Shown: piece by piece, positions 1 through 6,264 of the stretch | How the letters are laid out: each line of letters starts with the position of its first letter | How positions within the stretch are numbered: position 1 is the stretch's first letter | Origin: Alphaproteobacteria bacterium | Lineage (GTDB): Bacteria; Pseudomonadota; Alphaproteobacteria; ATCC43930; CGMCC-115725 | Reading direction: 5' to 3' | Length of the DNA stretch: 16,561 bases | NCBI GenBank assembly: GCA_030037055.1 | Contig: JASHRZ010000252.1 | Location: forward strand, 1 to 16,561 | Position numbers and translations under genes: made by a program | The notes under the pieces: generated by a model | Told to the model about the DNA's origin: nothing | Databases searched by the model: none | Seen by the model: only the letters and a program-made list of their open reading frames with translations

Positions 1-556
1 CCAGTGCCGATTTGTGCAGCAGGAGGTGATCGAGGCCGCAGTAGAGACGATCCTTGTTGACCTCCTCATCCCCGAGCTGCAGAAGGTCGCACAGCGCCGT
101 GCGCCGGTACCAATCCTCGGCGATGTGCAGCTCGCTTGAGGGCTCACAGAACCGCGCCGCCACCAGCACAGCCGCCAGCTTCGCCCACGCGATGCGCTCC
201 TTGCCCGCCGGCAACAAGCGCCCGCACAGCTCCTCAAGCCCTGTCCCCCGCCAAAGCGCCAGCGCCAGGTACACATCCCCGAACTGGCGCGACCGCTCGA
301 CGCGGATGCCCTTCAAACGCACCGGCACCGTCAGAGACTCGTTGCCATCCTTGAACAGCGGAGCTTCCTCGGGAGCGCCGATCAGCTGGCGTGCGAGCGA
401 CCGCGCCTCAAGCCGACCCTGCGCGTCCAACTCGCCCAACTGCGCCACCGTCTGCTGGACGACGCGCCGACCGACGCGCGCGCTGCGAACCAAGCTCCAG
501 TAGCGGTGGACCTTCCCGTCTTTCTTGCGAACCGTGTGGCGCAGATACATGCGCCA
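1..556 (-). CDS. IS1634-family transposase, N-terminal part (runs off the left edge)
   Basis: The minus strand reads open from an ATG at 556 to the window edge, giving 185 codons with no stop. The N-terminus MRMYLRHTVRKKDGKVHRYW, followed by 'VGRRVVQQTVAQLGELD', is the typical opening of IS1634-type (IS4-superfamily DDE) transposases. Further in are 'RQFGDVYLALALW' and 'KERIAWAKLAAVLVAARFCEPSSELHIAEDWY', also typical. Family members are usually 500-600 residues, so about a third is visible and the catalytic DDE residues lie outside. A second in-frame ATG lies two codons in (550). Upstream is only a modest GGGAAAG-like ribosome site. The protein would cut and paste its own element. No frameshift is seen in the visible part, so the copy may be intact. 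The family call rests on recall of conserved N-terminal wording, not on a search. Confidence 0.85.
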
Positions 557-821
557 TCAGAACCGCTTTCCCACCAAAAGAAAACACCCAAGGTCGCCAC
601 TACACGCGCAAATCGCTCTCCGCCAACCCGCAACCCCTTGATCCGATTCGCAACCCAAAATGAAAAAATCCCGCGACTCGACCCGAATCGCGCAAGTTGG
701 GTTAGGACAGCGTCGTCGCATCTTTCCCCTGAGCCTTGGCGGCGGAGGGATGTGGTCGTACCGTCCGGTGCCGGGATTCGCTGCGCTCTCCGTCACTGGC
801 GCAGATCAATTTTTTTGTCGA

Positions 822-833
822 CGGTGTACACCG
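822..833. promoter_or_regulatory. 12-bp perfect palindrome (possible protein-binding site)
   Basis: CGGTGTACACCG reads the same on both strands and sits in the non-coding stretch, just after a run of seven T at 810-816. It has no loop, so a terminator is unlikely; a dimeric repressor site is possible. It is about 200 bp upstream of the protease gene. No partner regulator is seen nearby. Confidence 0.25.
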
Positions 834-964
834 ATGACGTAGGGCCTGAGATGGGCCAAGTGCCGGCGAGGGGAGAGTGGTGGCCGCGGCTGCCGGCGCG
901 CCGCCTCACAAAGACGGCGAGGGCACCGGATCAATGTTGCACTTTTTCGTCGCAAAAATGCTTT

Positions 965-993
965 TTCAACAAGGCGGGAAAGTAGATTAGATT
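965..993 (+). promoter_or_regulatory. Candidate sigma-70-like promoter of the serine protease gene
   Basis: TTCAAC (965-970) and TAGATT (988-993) are separated by exactly 17 bp, a reasonable -35/-10 pair in a locally AT-rich stretch. Transcription would begin near 1000, leaving a leader of about 35 bases with the AAGGTGA ribosome site. A second TAGATT copy (983-988) makes the exact -10 uncertain. This is pattern matching only. Confidence 0.3.
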
Positions 994-1036
994 GTATTGG
1001 CGATTTTCATTCGCTGCCGTTCTCTCAAGGTGACAC

Positions 1037-1831
1037 ATGCGTGGATGGTGCGTGTTCGCCGCCGCTGCCTTGTTGGTCACGGCAACCGCCTGCGATCTGA
1101 CGGGCGACGATTGGATAAGAGTTGCTGGCAGAGCGCCGTTCGGTTCGCGGATGCTGCTGGGCGGCACGGGATTTCTCGTCCACGGTGGCTACATCGTCAC
1201 CGCGCGGCATGTCGTCGAGAAGTGCCAGGCAATCCGCGCCACCGCCGCATCGGGTATATTCGAGGCGGCCAACGCCGAGATCGCCGCGCTGCCGACCAAC
1301 CCACTGATGGACCTGGCGCTCTTGCAGCTGCAGCCGGCCATGCCCGGCCTCCCGCCCGGAGCGCGGCTCGGCGACCTCTGGCCGCGCGGCGTGTGGGAGA
1401 GCAAGCCGAGCTCGCCTTGGCCCAGGATCGAGCAGCCGCTGCTGATGATCGGCTACTCCGGCGTCGACGCGGTCACGCCACCCAGAAGCGCGCCGCTCTC
1501 TCAGATAATCGCGGCGCGATTGACGAACCCCTCCTGGCACGGGGACGCGCTGGCGGTGTTCGGCGACATTACTCATGGCGACAGCGGCAGCCCCGTGATC
1601 GACCAATCCGGCCGGGTCGTGGGCGTCATCTTCGCCGTCGCCTTCGATTCCGAGCAATTGCACAAGCGCGGCATCCACGGCGCCGTCGGATTTGCGTTTC
1701 GTGCGCGCGACTTGGCGTTTTTTCTCGCTGAAGCTGGCGTGTCGCCGGAATTCGACAATGACCCTGCGCCCGCGCCCGCGGCGAAAGATGCATTCCTGGC
1801 GAATATGGTGCGTATTTTCTGCTATCGATGA
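1037..1831 (+). CDS. Trypsin-like serine protease, probable lipoprotein
   Basis: This 264-residue protein has a chymotrypsin-fold protease triad. His58 lies in 'GYIVTARHVVEK', Asp92 in 'NPLMDLALLQL' and Ser183 in 'GDITHGDSGSPVID', the GDSGSP signature. Residues 1-18 form a hydrophobic signal ending in ATAC at Cys19, a loose lipobox, so export and lipid anchoring in the envelope are likely. 'GGTGFLVHGGYIVTARHVV' is the usual opening strand-and-His pattern of HtrA/S1-type bacterial proteases. There is no PDZ domain; the C-terminus ends after a proline/alanine-rich tail, so it is shorter than DegP. The start follows AAGGTGA seven bases upstream. The gene stands alone with no obvious substrate or regulator beside it. 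The fold and triad are clear; the target is unknown. Confidence 0.85.
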   Translation: MRGWCVFAAAALLVTATACDLTGDDWIRVAGRAPFGSRMLLGGTGFLVHGGYIVTARHVVEKCQAIRATAASGIFEAANAEIAALPTNPLMDLALLQLQPAMPGLPPGARLGDLWPRGVWESKPSSPWPRIEQPLLMIGYSGVDAVTPPRSAPLSQIIAARLTNPSWHGDALAVFGDITHGDSGSPVIDQSGRVVGVIFAVAFDSEQLHKRGIHGAVGFAFRARDLAFFLAEAGVSPEFDNDPAPAPAAKDAFLANMVRIFCYR

Positions 1832-1862
1832 CAGGCCCATTCGTGCTCGGCGCTCGGGGAAG

Positions 1863-1910
1863 CGGCGGGTAACGCAGCGCTCGCGCCCGCCGAATGCCGG
1901 GCCCCTTTTT
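1863..1910 (+). terminator. Candidate terminator after the protease gene
   Basis: CGGCGGG (1863-1869) pairs perfectly with CCCGCCG (1886-1892) around a 16-base loop, and a run of five T follows at 1906-1910. The gap of 13 bases between stem and T run is longer than in a standard intrinsic terminator, so the call is weak. It lies between the protease and the next small gene, where a terminator would be sensible. Confidence 0.3.
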
Positions 1911-1959
1911 GGCACGCGGATTGCTAGGCAAGGGGAGCAAGTCGGCTAGGAGTCATCAC

Positions 1960-2175
1960 ATGTCCGATATCCCCGTCCAGGCGAAACCCACTGCAGTCGA
2001 GCTTGCCGGCCGCGTCGAGTGGGTCAGCCATGCGCTCGAGGAGGCGCGCCGCGAGGGCCGCGTCGTCTCCGCCGCCGAGCGGGCGGTCATGGAACGATAC
2101 GCCAGAGGCGAGATCAGCGGCGACGAGGTTCGCCAGGCGATCCTGCGGCTCTTCGAGACGCCACAGCAGTCCTGA
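1960..2175 (+). CDS. VbhA-like small antitoxin-type protein (orphan)
   Basis: This 71-residue protein is predicted helical. Its second half, 'SAAERAVMERYARGEISGDE' plus 'VRQAI', strongly resembles the C-terminal helix of VbhA-type antitoxins of Fic AMP-transferases. The first half carries EARREG (28-33), where the family's inhibitory motif [S/T]xxxE[G/N] would fall: Glu32-Gly33 fit but the Ser/Thr is Glu28. Family members bind the Fic toxin and insert the Glu into its ATP site. The chosen ATG follows AGGAG at a good distance; a longer in-frame start at 1894 lacks such support. No Fic-domain gene (HxFx[D/E]GNGRxxR) is in the window, so it may be an orphan, a remnant or a protein with another role. 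The family is inferred from short sequence resemblance. Confidence 0.55.
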   Translation: MSDIPVQAKPTAVELAGRVEWVSHALEEARREGRVVSAAERAVMERYARGEISGDEVRQAILRLFETPQQS

Positions 2176-2501
2176 GCGGCGGCGGAAGCCACTTAAACGG
2201 TCAGAGTCTGCCGCTCAAATAGCCATCTCGGCGCACATTGCGTGCCGATGCGCGGCGCGGGCCCGCTTCATGGGCCGAAGGGGCGCTGCCGGAGGCTCCG
2301 GCGGCGCGCCGCTCGGTTTCGCTTAGGTGCTTGATGTTGCGGTAGTAATCACCGCTCCAATGAAGCGCCGGGAGCCGCCGCCCGCGGCGCGGACGGCGCG
2401 GCGCGCGGACGGCCCCATGGCCCGGCCAAATGGCATGGCTCTTGCCTTGCATGGGCATCGAGGCCCGCGACACTACCGGGCGCCGCGCCGTCGGAGCGAG
2501 C
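2176..2501. other. Gene-free stretch upstream of the hydrolase-permease unit
   Basis: This 326 bp is very GC-rich and I see no gene that I trust. It contains a tight inverted repeat GCCGGAG-G-CTCCGGC at 2288-2302. The hydrolase frame can be extended upstream to an ATG at 2430, but the added residues look non-coding and the site at 2502 has the better ribosome-binding sequence. A minus-strand frame covering 2201-2366 has a plausible-looking peptide ('HWSGDYYRNIKHLSETERRA') but no start or family that I recognise. Confidence 0.45.
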
Positions 2502-3170
2502 ATGCCAACGATCCCGAGCGAGCCATATCCCCTGGCGCTGGATCGCGCGCATGCGGCGCTGCTCATCATCGACATGCAGCGCGATTTCCTCGAGCCCGGC
2601 GGCTTCGGCGCCGCGCTCGGCAATGACGTGTCGCTGCTGCGCCGCGCCATCGCGCCGACGCAGCGGGTGCTGGCGGCGGCGCGCGCGGCGGGAATGCTGG
2701 TCATCCACACCCGCGAAGGCCATCGCCCGGACCTCTCGGACTTGCCGCCGGCGAAGAAGGCGCGCGGCCGGCTCAAAATCGGCATCGGCGATCAGGGGCC
2801 GATGGGGCGCATTCTGGTGCAGGGCGAGCCGGGCCACGACATCATCGCCGAGCTGGCGCCGATTTCCGGCGAGCCGGTGGTAGACAAGCCCGGCAAGGGC
2901 GCGTTCTATGCCACGGACCTCGACGCCATCCTGCGCAATCGCGGCATCACCCAGCTGATCGTCTGCGGCGTCACCACCGAGGTCTGCGTCAATGCCACCG
3001 TGCGCGAGGCCAATGACCGCGGCTACGAGTGCCTCGTGCTCGAGGATTGCGTCGCCTCGTACTTCCCGGAATTCCACGAGATGGGCCTGCGCATGATCAA
3101 GGCCCAGGGCGGCATCTTCGGCTGGGTCGGAAACTCGAAGCCGCTGATCGAAGCGCTGGGCGAAAGATGA
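2502..3170 (+). CDS. Isochorismatase-family cysteine hydrolase, biuret amidohydrolase-like
   Basis: This 222-residue protein has the isochorismatase/cysteine-hydrolase fold. The expected catalytic triad is visible: Asp24 in 'LLIIDMQRDFL', Lys129 in 'VVDKPGKGAF' and Cys162 in 'CGVTTEVCVNATVREANDRG'. The Lys-Cys spacing (33) is the same as in biuret hydrolase BiuH and N-carbamoylsarcosine amidohydrolase. 'HTREGHRPDLSDLPPAK' and 'GRILVQGEPGHDII' are closely BiuH-like, so hydrolysis of biuret or a related ureido/carbamoyl amide in the cytoplasm is the best guess. The ATG at 2502 follows GGAG by five bases. The stop lies 26 bp before a permease gene, suggesting co-transcription with the likely substrate importer. 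Substrate could still be another amide such as ureidoacrylate or triuret. Confidence 0.8.
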   Translation: MPTIPSEPYPLALDRAHAALLIIDMQRDFLEPGGFGAALGNDVSLLRRAIAPTQRVLAAARAAGMLVIHTREGHRPDLSDLPPAKKARGRLKIGIGDQGPMGRILVQGEPGHDIIAELAPISGEPVVDKPGKGAFYATDLDAILRNRGITQLIVCGVTTEVCVNATVREANDRGYECLVLEDCVASYFPEFHEMGLRMIKAQGGIFGWVGNSKPLIEALGER

Positions 3171-3196
3171 CGGCGAACGTTCGCAAGGAGAGGACA

Positions 3197-4792
3197 ATGA
3201 CGACAAGGGTTGCGAGCATGCAGCCGAGACCGCGGCTGTGGGTCCCCGGCGATTGGAACGCCTTTTTCGGCTTTGGCACCAACATCCTGGTCAACGTGCT
3301 GACCTTGACGGGGCTGCTGCGCTTCGTGCTGAAGATGCCGGATTCGCTGGTCTTCGGCCGCATCCTGCCGGCGACCGGGCTGATGTTGTGCCTGAGCACG
3401 CTCTATTACGCCGGGCTCGCCTATCGCCTCGCGCGCAAAACCGGCCGCAGCGACGTCGCCGCGCTCCCCTCGGGCACCAGCGTCCCGCACATGTTCGTCG
3501 TCACCTTCGTCATCATGCTGCCGGTGCTCGCTAAGACCGGCGACCCGATCCAGGCCTGGGAGGCGGGCCTCACCTGGGTTTTCATCCAGAGCTTCGTCCT
3601 GATGGCCGGCGGCTTCGTCGCACCCTGGATCCGCAGGATCACACCGCGCGCCGCTTTGCTCGGCTCGCTCGCTGGCGTCTCCATCACCTTCATCTCGATG
3701 AGCCCGGCCTGCCAGATGATGATGACGCCGGCAATCGGCTTCATCTGTTTCGCGCTGATCCTCACCAATTGGTTCGGCGGCGTGCGCTACTTCAAAGGCG
3801 TGCCGGGCGGCCTCGTCGCCATCGCCGCCGGCACGCTGATCGCCTGGGGATCGAACGCGCTCGGTCTCGGCTATGGCGGGCTCAGCGGCGCGGCGCTGTG
3901 GAAGTCGGTCGCCGGCTTCAGCTTCGAATACCCGCTTCCCGCCGTCGGCCATGTCTTCGCCGGCTTCAAATTCCTCGGCGTCATCCTGGTCACGGCGATC
4001 CCCTTCGGCATCTACGATCTGGTCGAAGCGATGGACAATGTCGAGAGCGCCGCCGCCGCCGGCGACAGCTTCCCGACGACGCGGGTGCTGACCGCCGACG
4101 GCGTCGTCAGCCTGATCGGCTGCCTGATGGGCAACCCCTTCATCAACGCGGTTTATATCGGCCATCCCGGCTGGAAGGCGATGGGCGGCCGCATCGGTTA
4201 TTCCGCCGCCACCGGCATCATGGTGATCGTGCTGTCCTGGTTCGGGATCGTCGCGGTGATGATGGCGTTGATCCCGGTGGTCGCCATTTTGCCGATCCTA
4301 CTCTATATCGGCATGCTGATCGGCTCGCAGGCCTTCCAGGAGACGCCCAAATCCCACGCTCCGGCGATCGTTCTGGCGATGGTCCCGCAGATCGCGGCCT
4401 GGGGGAAGATCCAGATCGACGGCGCGCTCGGAGCCGCTGGAACCAGCGCCGCCGAGGTCGGCATCGACAAGCTGTCGCAAGTGGGCGTGCTCTACCACGG
4501 GCTGGAAGTGCTGGGCGGCGGCGCCATCCTCGTCGGGGTGGTGATCGGCGCCGTTACCGTCTTCATCATCGAGGGACATCTGGTGAAGGCTGCCGCCTTC
4601 GCCGTCGCCGGCGCGGTACTGACCTTCTTCGGCTTTATCCACGGCGAAGCCATCGGCCTCGGCCGTTCGCCGACGGTGGCGGTGAGCTATCTCGCGATCG
4701 CTTGCGTGCTGCTCATCTGCTCGCGCTTCGCCGCCGTCGCGCCGAAGCCGCTGGCGATGCACCGCGCGCCGAGCGCGACGCCGGCGGAATGA
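3197..4792 (+). CDS. NCS2-type permease (nucleobase/purine-like transporter)
   Basis: This 531-residue integral membrane protein has about a dozen hydrophobic segments. The segment 'GIYDLVEAMDNVESAAAAGD' (271-290) matches the substrate-binding TM8 region of the NCS2 (xanthine/uracil/AzgA-like) superfamily, and 'NAVYIGHPGWKAMGGRIGYS' (317-336) matches its TM10 region. The N-terminal 'FFGFGTNILVNVLTL' is also typical. These are proton-coupled importers of nucleobases in the inner membrane. The ATG at 3197 follows AAGGAG at seven bases, better than the alternative ATG at 3167 that overlaps the previous stop. Its position behind a biuret hydrolase-like gene suggests import of a nitrogen-rich cyclic or ureido compound. 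It differs from classic UraA, XanQ and AzgA, so the substrate is open. Confidence 0.75.
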   Translation: MTTRVASMQPRPRLWVPGDWNAFFGFGTNILVNVLTLTGLLRFVLKMPDSLVFGRILPATGLMLCLSTLYYAGLAYRLARKTGRSDVAALPSGTSVPHMFVVTFVIMLPVLAKTGDPIQAWEAGLTWVFIQSFVLMAGGFVAPWIRRITPRAALLGSLAGVSITFISMSPACQMMMTPAIGFICFALILTNWFGGVRYFKGVPGGLVAIAAGTLIAWGSNALGLGYGGLSGAALWKSVAGFSFEYPLPAVGHVFAGFKFLGVILVTAIPFGIYDLVEAMDNVESAAAAGDSFPTTRVLTADGVVSLIGCLMGNPFINAVYIGHPGWKAMGGRIGYSAATGIMVIVLSWFGIVAVMMALIPVVAILPILLYIGMLIGSQAFQETPKSHAPAIVLAMVPQIAAWGKIQIDGALGAAGTSAAEVGIDKLSQVGVLYHGLEVLGGGAILVGVVIGAVTVFIIEGHLVKAAAFAVAGAVLTFFGFIHGEAIGLGRSPTVAVSYLAIACVLLICSRFAAVAPKPLAMHRAPSATPAE

Positions 4793-4798
4793 CTCGCC

Positions 4799-5395
4799 CT
4801 AAGCGGCGCGCGCGAGGAAGCTGCGGAGCAGGCCGGACCAGCGCTCATAGGCGAAGCCCGCCGAAGGGTGGCTGACGCGCGTAAAGCGGCTGCGGTGGCC
4901 GTCGAGCGTGACGCCGCGGCAGGGCTCGTCGACCTCGCGGCAGCAGATCGGCGGCTCCGCCTCCCAGGCGGCGTCGGCGACGGCGAGCGCCTGCCAATTG
5001 GCCTCGCCCCAGACGATGACATGCGTCGGCTTGGCGTGGCGCAGCATGTCGCTGAGCAGCCTGGCATGGCGCGGATCCGACCGCGTCCAGAGGGTGAGCG
5101 GCGCGCGAGCTTCGGACGCCATGCGGACGGGGTTGTAGTTGTAGAAGGCCGTCCGTTCCCAGAACGCGCGCACCTGCGGGCGGAAGTCGTCCTGCCAATG
5201 GCGCATCCCGAGCACGGCCTGCTCGAAATTGGTGAAGATGAGATCGGGGGCGCCGCCGATCTTGCGCAGGATGCATTCCCGGTCGGTGAGCGGCGCGTCC
5301 AGGCTCAGGTCGCCCAGCACCATGACCCGCGGGAGGCTGGCCTCGTATTTGCCGTCGACGCCCATCCAGGGCTCGAAGCCGTCGATGCCGAACAT
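4799..5395 (-). CDS. Conserved uncharacterised protein, uracil-DNA-glycosylase-like fold
   Basis: This 198-residue protein resembles a set of hypothetical proteins with a uracil-DNA-glycosylase-like Rossmann-type core. Visible landmarks are 'LPRVMVLGDLS' (21-31), 'FWERTAFYNYNPV' (78-90), 'PTHVIVWGEANWQAL' (123-137) and a late 'HPSAGF' (176-181) in the place of the glycosylase HPS-type motif. The usual catalytic motif (GQDPY or GExPG) is absent, so glycosylase activity should not be assumed. The ATG at 5395 follows a strong GGGAGG site seven bases upstream. The frame stays open far upstream (to 5698), but this is common in GC-rich DNA. It ends seven bases from the permease stop on the other strand, so it is transcribed separately. 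Role unknown. Confidence 0.6.
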   Translation of the reverse strand: MFGIDGFEPWMGVDGKYEASLPRVMVLGDLSLDAPLTDRECILRKIGGAPDLIFTNFEQAVLGMRHWQDDFRPQVRAFWERTAFYNYNPVRMASEARAPLTLWTRSDPRHARLLSDMLRHAKPTHVIVWGEANWQALAVADAAWEAEPPICCREVDEPCRGVTLDGHRSRFTRVSHPSAGFAYERWSGLLRSFLARAA

Positions 5396-5544
5396 GACGC
5401 CTCCCTTGCGCTCGCTGCCGCAAGAGCCGCATGATACCGGCATCGCCCGCACCGACCAATCCCCCGGCGGCGGCGCTGGTATGCCGCTTGCTTCGATCGT
5501 CCCTGCTACCGGCGCGAACGCCGGCGGGCGCTCAGGTTTGACGA

Positions 5545-5558
5545 GATTGTACGCAATC
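5545..5558. promoter_or_regulatory. Near-palindrome, possible GntR-type operator
   Basis: GATTG-TACG-CAATC has five-base inverted arms around TACG. The form resembles operators of FadR/VanR-type GntR regulators. A TTGACG box lies just upstream (5538-5543) but I see no good -10, so promoter placement is unclear. It would sit upstream of the decayed purine-catabolism genes. Confidence 0.25.
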
Positions 5559-5582
5559 CCGATCGAAACCCGGTACGGCTTG

Positions 5583-5606
5583 CTGCCGGACGCGCTTGTC
5601 CGGCAG
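5583..5606. repeat. Perfect 9-bp inverted repeat (hairpin)
   Basis: CTGCCGGAC (5583-5591) and GTCCGGCAG (5598-5606) pair perfectly around the six-base loop GCGCTT. No T run follows on either strand, so it is not a standard intrinsic terminator. It could be a regulatory dyad or a small REP-like element. I found no second copy by eye, but a repeat search was not possible. Confidence 0.5.
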
Positions 5607-5677
5607 TATTGGTGCGGCGGCGACGCGGGTTGCGCTCCGCGAGCAATGGCTTGGCGCGGCGCAGAAGGACGCACCCG

Positions 5678-5845
5678 GTGGCACGACTGACCACTCATGT
5701 GCTCGACACCGCTCTCGGTCGGCCCGCTTCCCTCATGCGGGTTGCGCTACTTGCCGGCATGCGGCACGACACGCTGGCGCTTGAGCCCGAAGGCCGCCGC
5801 TTCTTCGCGCCGCGGAGCGGCGCCTCAGCTGTCCCGTCGGCATGA
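5678..5845 (+). pseudogene. 5-hydroxyisourate hydrolase, N-terminal remnant
   Basis: From a GTG start (5678) preceded by AGAAGGA, the frame reads VARLTTHVLDTALGRPASLM. 'LTTHVLDTALGRPA' is the diagnostic opening of the transthyretin-like 5-hydroxyisourate hydrolase (HIUase, UraH/PucM), including its catalytic His (residue 7 here). That enzyme cuts 5-hydroxyisourate in urate breakdown and is normally about 110-130 residues with a C-terminal YRGS tetrapeptide. Here similarity stops after about 24 residues, the rest of the 55-residue frame is unrelated, and no YRGS end is present. It is therefore a 5' fragment joined to foreign or deleted sequence. The stop overlaps the start of the BMP fragment (ATGA). 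The call relies on one short but very characteristic motif. Confidence 0.65.
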
Positions 5846-6153
5846 CCGCGCCGCGCACCATCGACCACTGGTCCGGCTATTACATCGAGCGCGCCCAGGC
5901 GATCCTCGACGGCACCTGGAAGTCGGGCGGGCGGGCTCGGCACCAAGATGGTGGTCATGGCGCCCTTCACCAACATGCCCGAGGACGTGAAGAAGATAGC
6001 GGAGGCCACCACCGAGGCGGTCGCCTCGGGCAAGCTCCATCCCTTTCACGGGCCGATCTACAAGCAGAAAGGCACGTTCGCGGTGCGGTGCTGCCCGACA
6101 TTTTGGGCATGAACTCGTATGTCAAAGGCATCGACGAGAAGGCGCCGGGCTAG
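5842..6153 (+). pseudogene. BMP-family ABC substrate-binding protein, C-terminal remnant with two frameshifts
   Basis: Joined across frames, this stretch encodes about 100 residues of the C-terminal lobe of a basic-membrane-protein (BMP/PnrA, COG1744) binding protein. The parts are 'HWSGYYIERAQAILDGTWKS' in frame one, then 'MVVMAPFTNMPEDVKKIAEA' and 'ASGKLHPFHGPIYKQKG' in a second frame, then 'LPDILGMNSYVKGIDEKAPG' back in frame one, ending at a TAG. Intact proteins are about 330-380 residues with a signal peptide; the first 70% is missing. The breaks coincide with tandem repeats: CGGG three times at 5924-5935 and GCGGT twice at 6080-6089. Removing one unit of each restores a single frame. 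BMP proteins bind nucleosides or purine-like ligands for ABC importers, which fits the neighbouring purine genes. Confidence 0.8.
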
Positions 6154-6264
6154 GAGCCTGCTGAGGAGATAGAACGGGGCGGCGGTTGTATACAGTGCCG
6201 TGGCAGAACCGCTAAAGTCCGAGCCGGACAGCGGCGAGGCGGCCATGGCGGCGGGAAGCAGCGC

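Larger units (their letters stand above)
557..1036. other. Gene-free stretch with probable IS terminus and protease leader
   Basis: I see no convincing gene in this 480 bp. The part next to the transposase should carry the 5' end of the insertion element. A short inverted pair (ACCCAA near 650, TTGGGT near 700) and the phrase GTTAGGACAG at about 702-711 are candidates for subterminal or terminal sequence, but the other end of the element is outside the window, so the boundary cannot be fixed. A 12-bp perfect palindrome lies at 822-833. The last 100 bp turn AT-richer and hold an imperfect dyad (about 936-961) and a possible promoter for the following gene. Short plus-strand reading frames here have no recognisable content. 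Confidence 0.5.
5396..5677. other. Gene-free stretch between the divergent UDG-like gene and the HIU hydrolase remnant
   Basis: About 280 bp without a convincing gene. It should hold the promoter of the minus-strand gene and the old promoter of the decayed plus-strand purine genes. It contains an ATTGTACGCAAT near-palindrome (5546-5557) and a perfect nine-base-pair hairpin at 5583-5606, annotated separately. Reading frames crossing it are open on both strands but have no recognisable content. Confidence 0.45.

Noticed and set aside
1863..1910. A strong intrinsic terminator after the protease
   Set aside because: Stem is good but the T run is 13 bases away, so it was kept only as a low-confidence candidate.
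1025..1915. 296-codon minus-strand frame opposite the serine protease
   Set aside because: Arg/Gly-rich shadow; the protease triad and signal peptide on the plus strand are decisive.
3029..3196. Permease start at 3029
   Set aside because: It would overlap most of the hydrolase C-terminus; AAGGAG before 3197 and the usual family N-terminus fix the start.
3023..4165. 380-codon minus-strand frame opposite the permease
   Set aside because: Composition (Asp/Glu/His/Arg-rich, repetitive) is typical of antisense shadows in GC-rich genes, and the plus strand encodes a clear membrane protein.
5396..5698. N-terminal extension of the UDG-like protein by 101 residues
   Set aside because: Extension lacks family content and crosses dyads; the ATG at 5395 has a GGGAGG site at the right distance.
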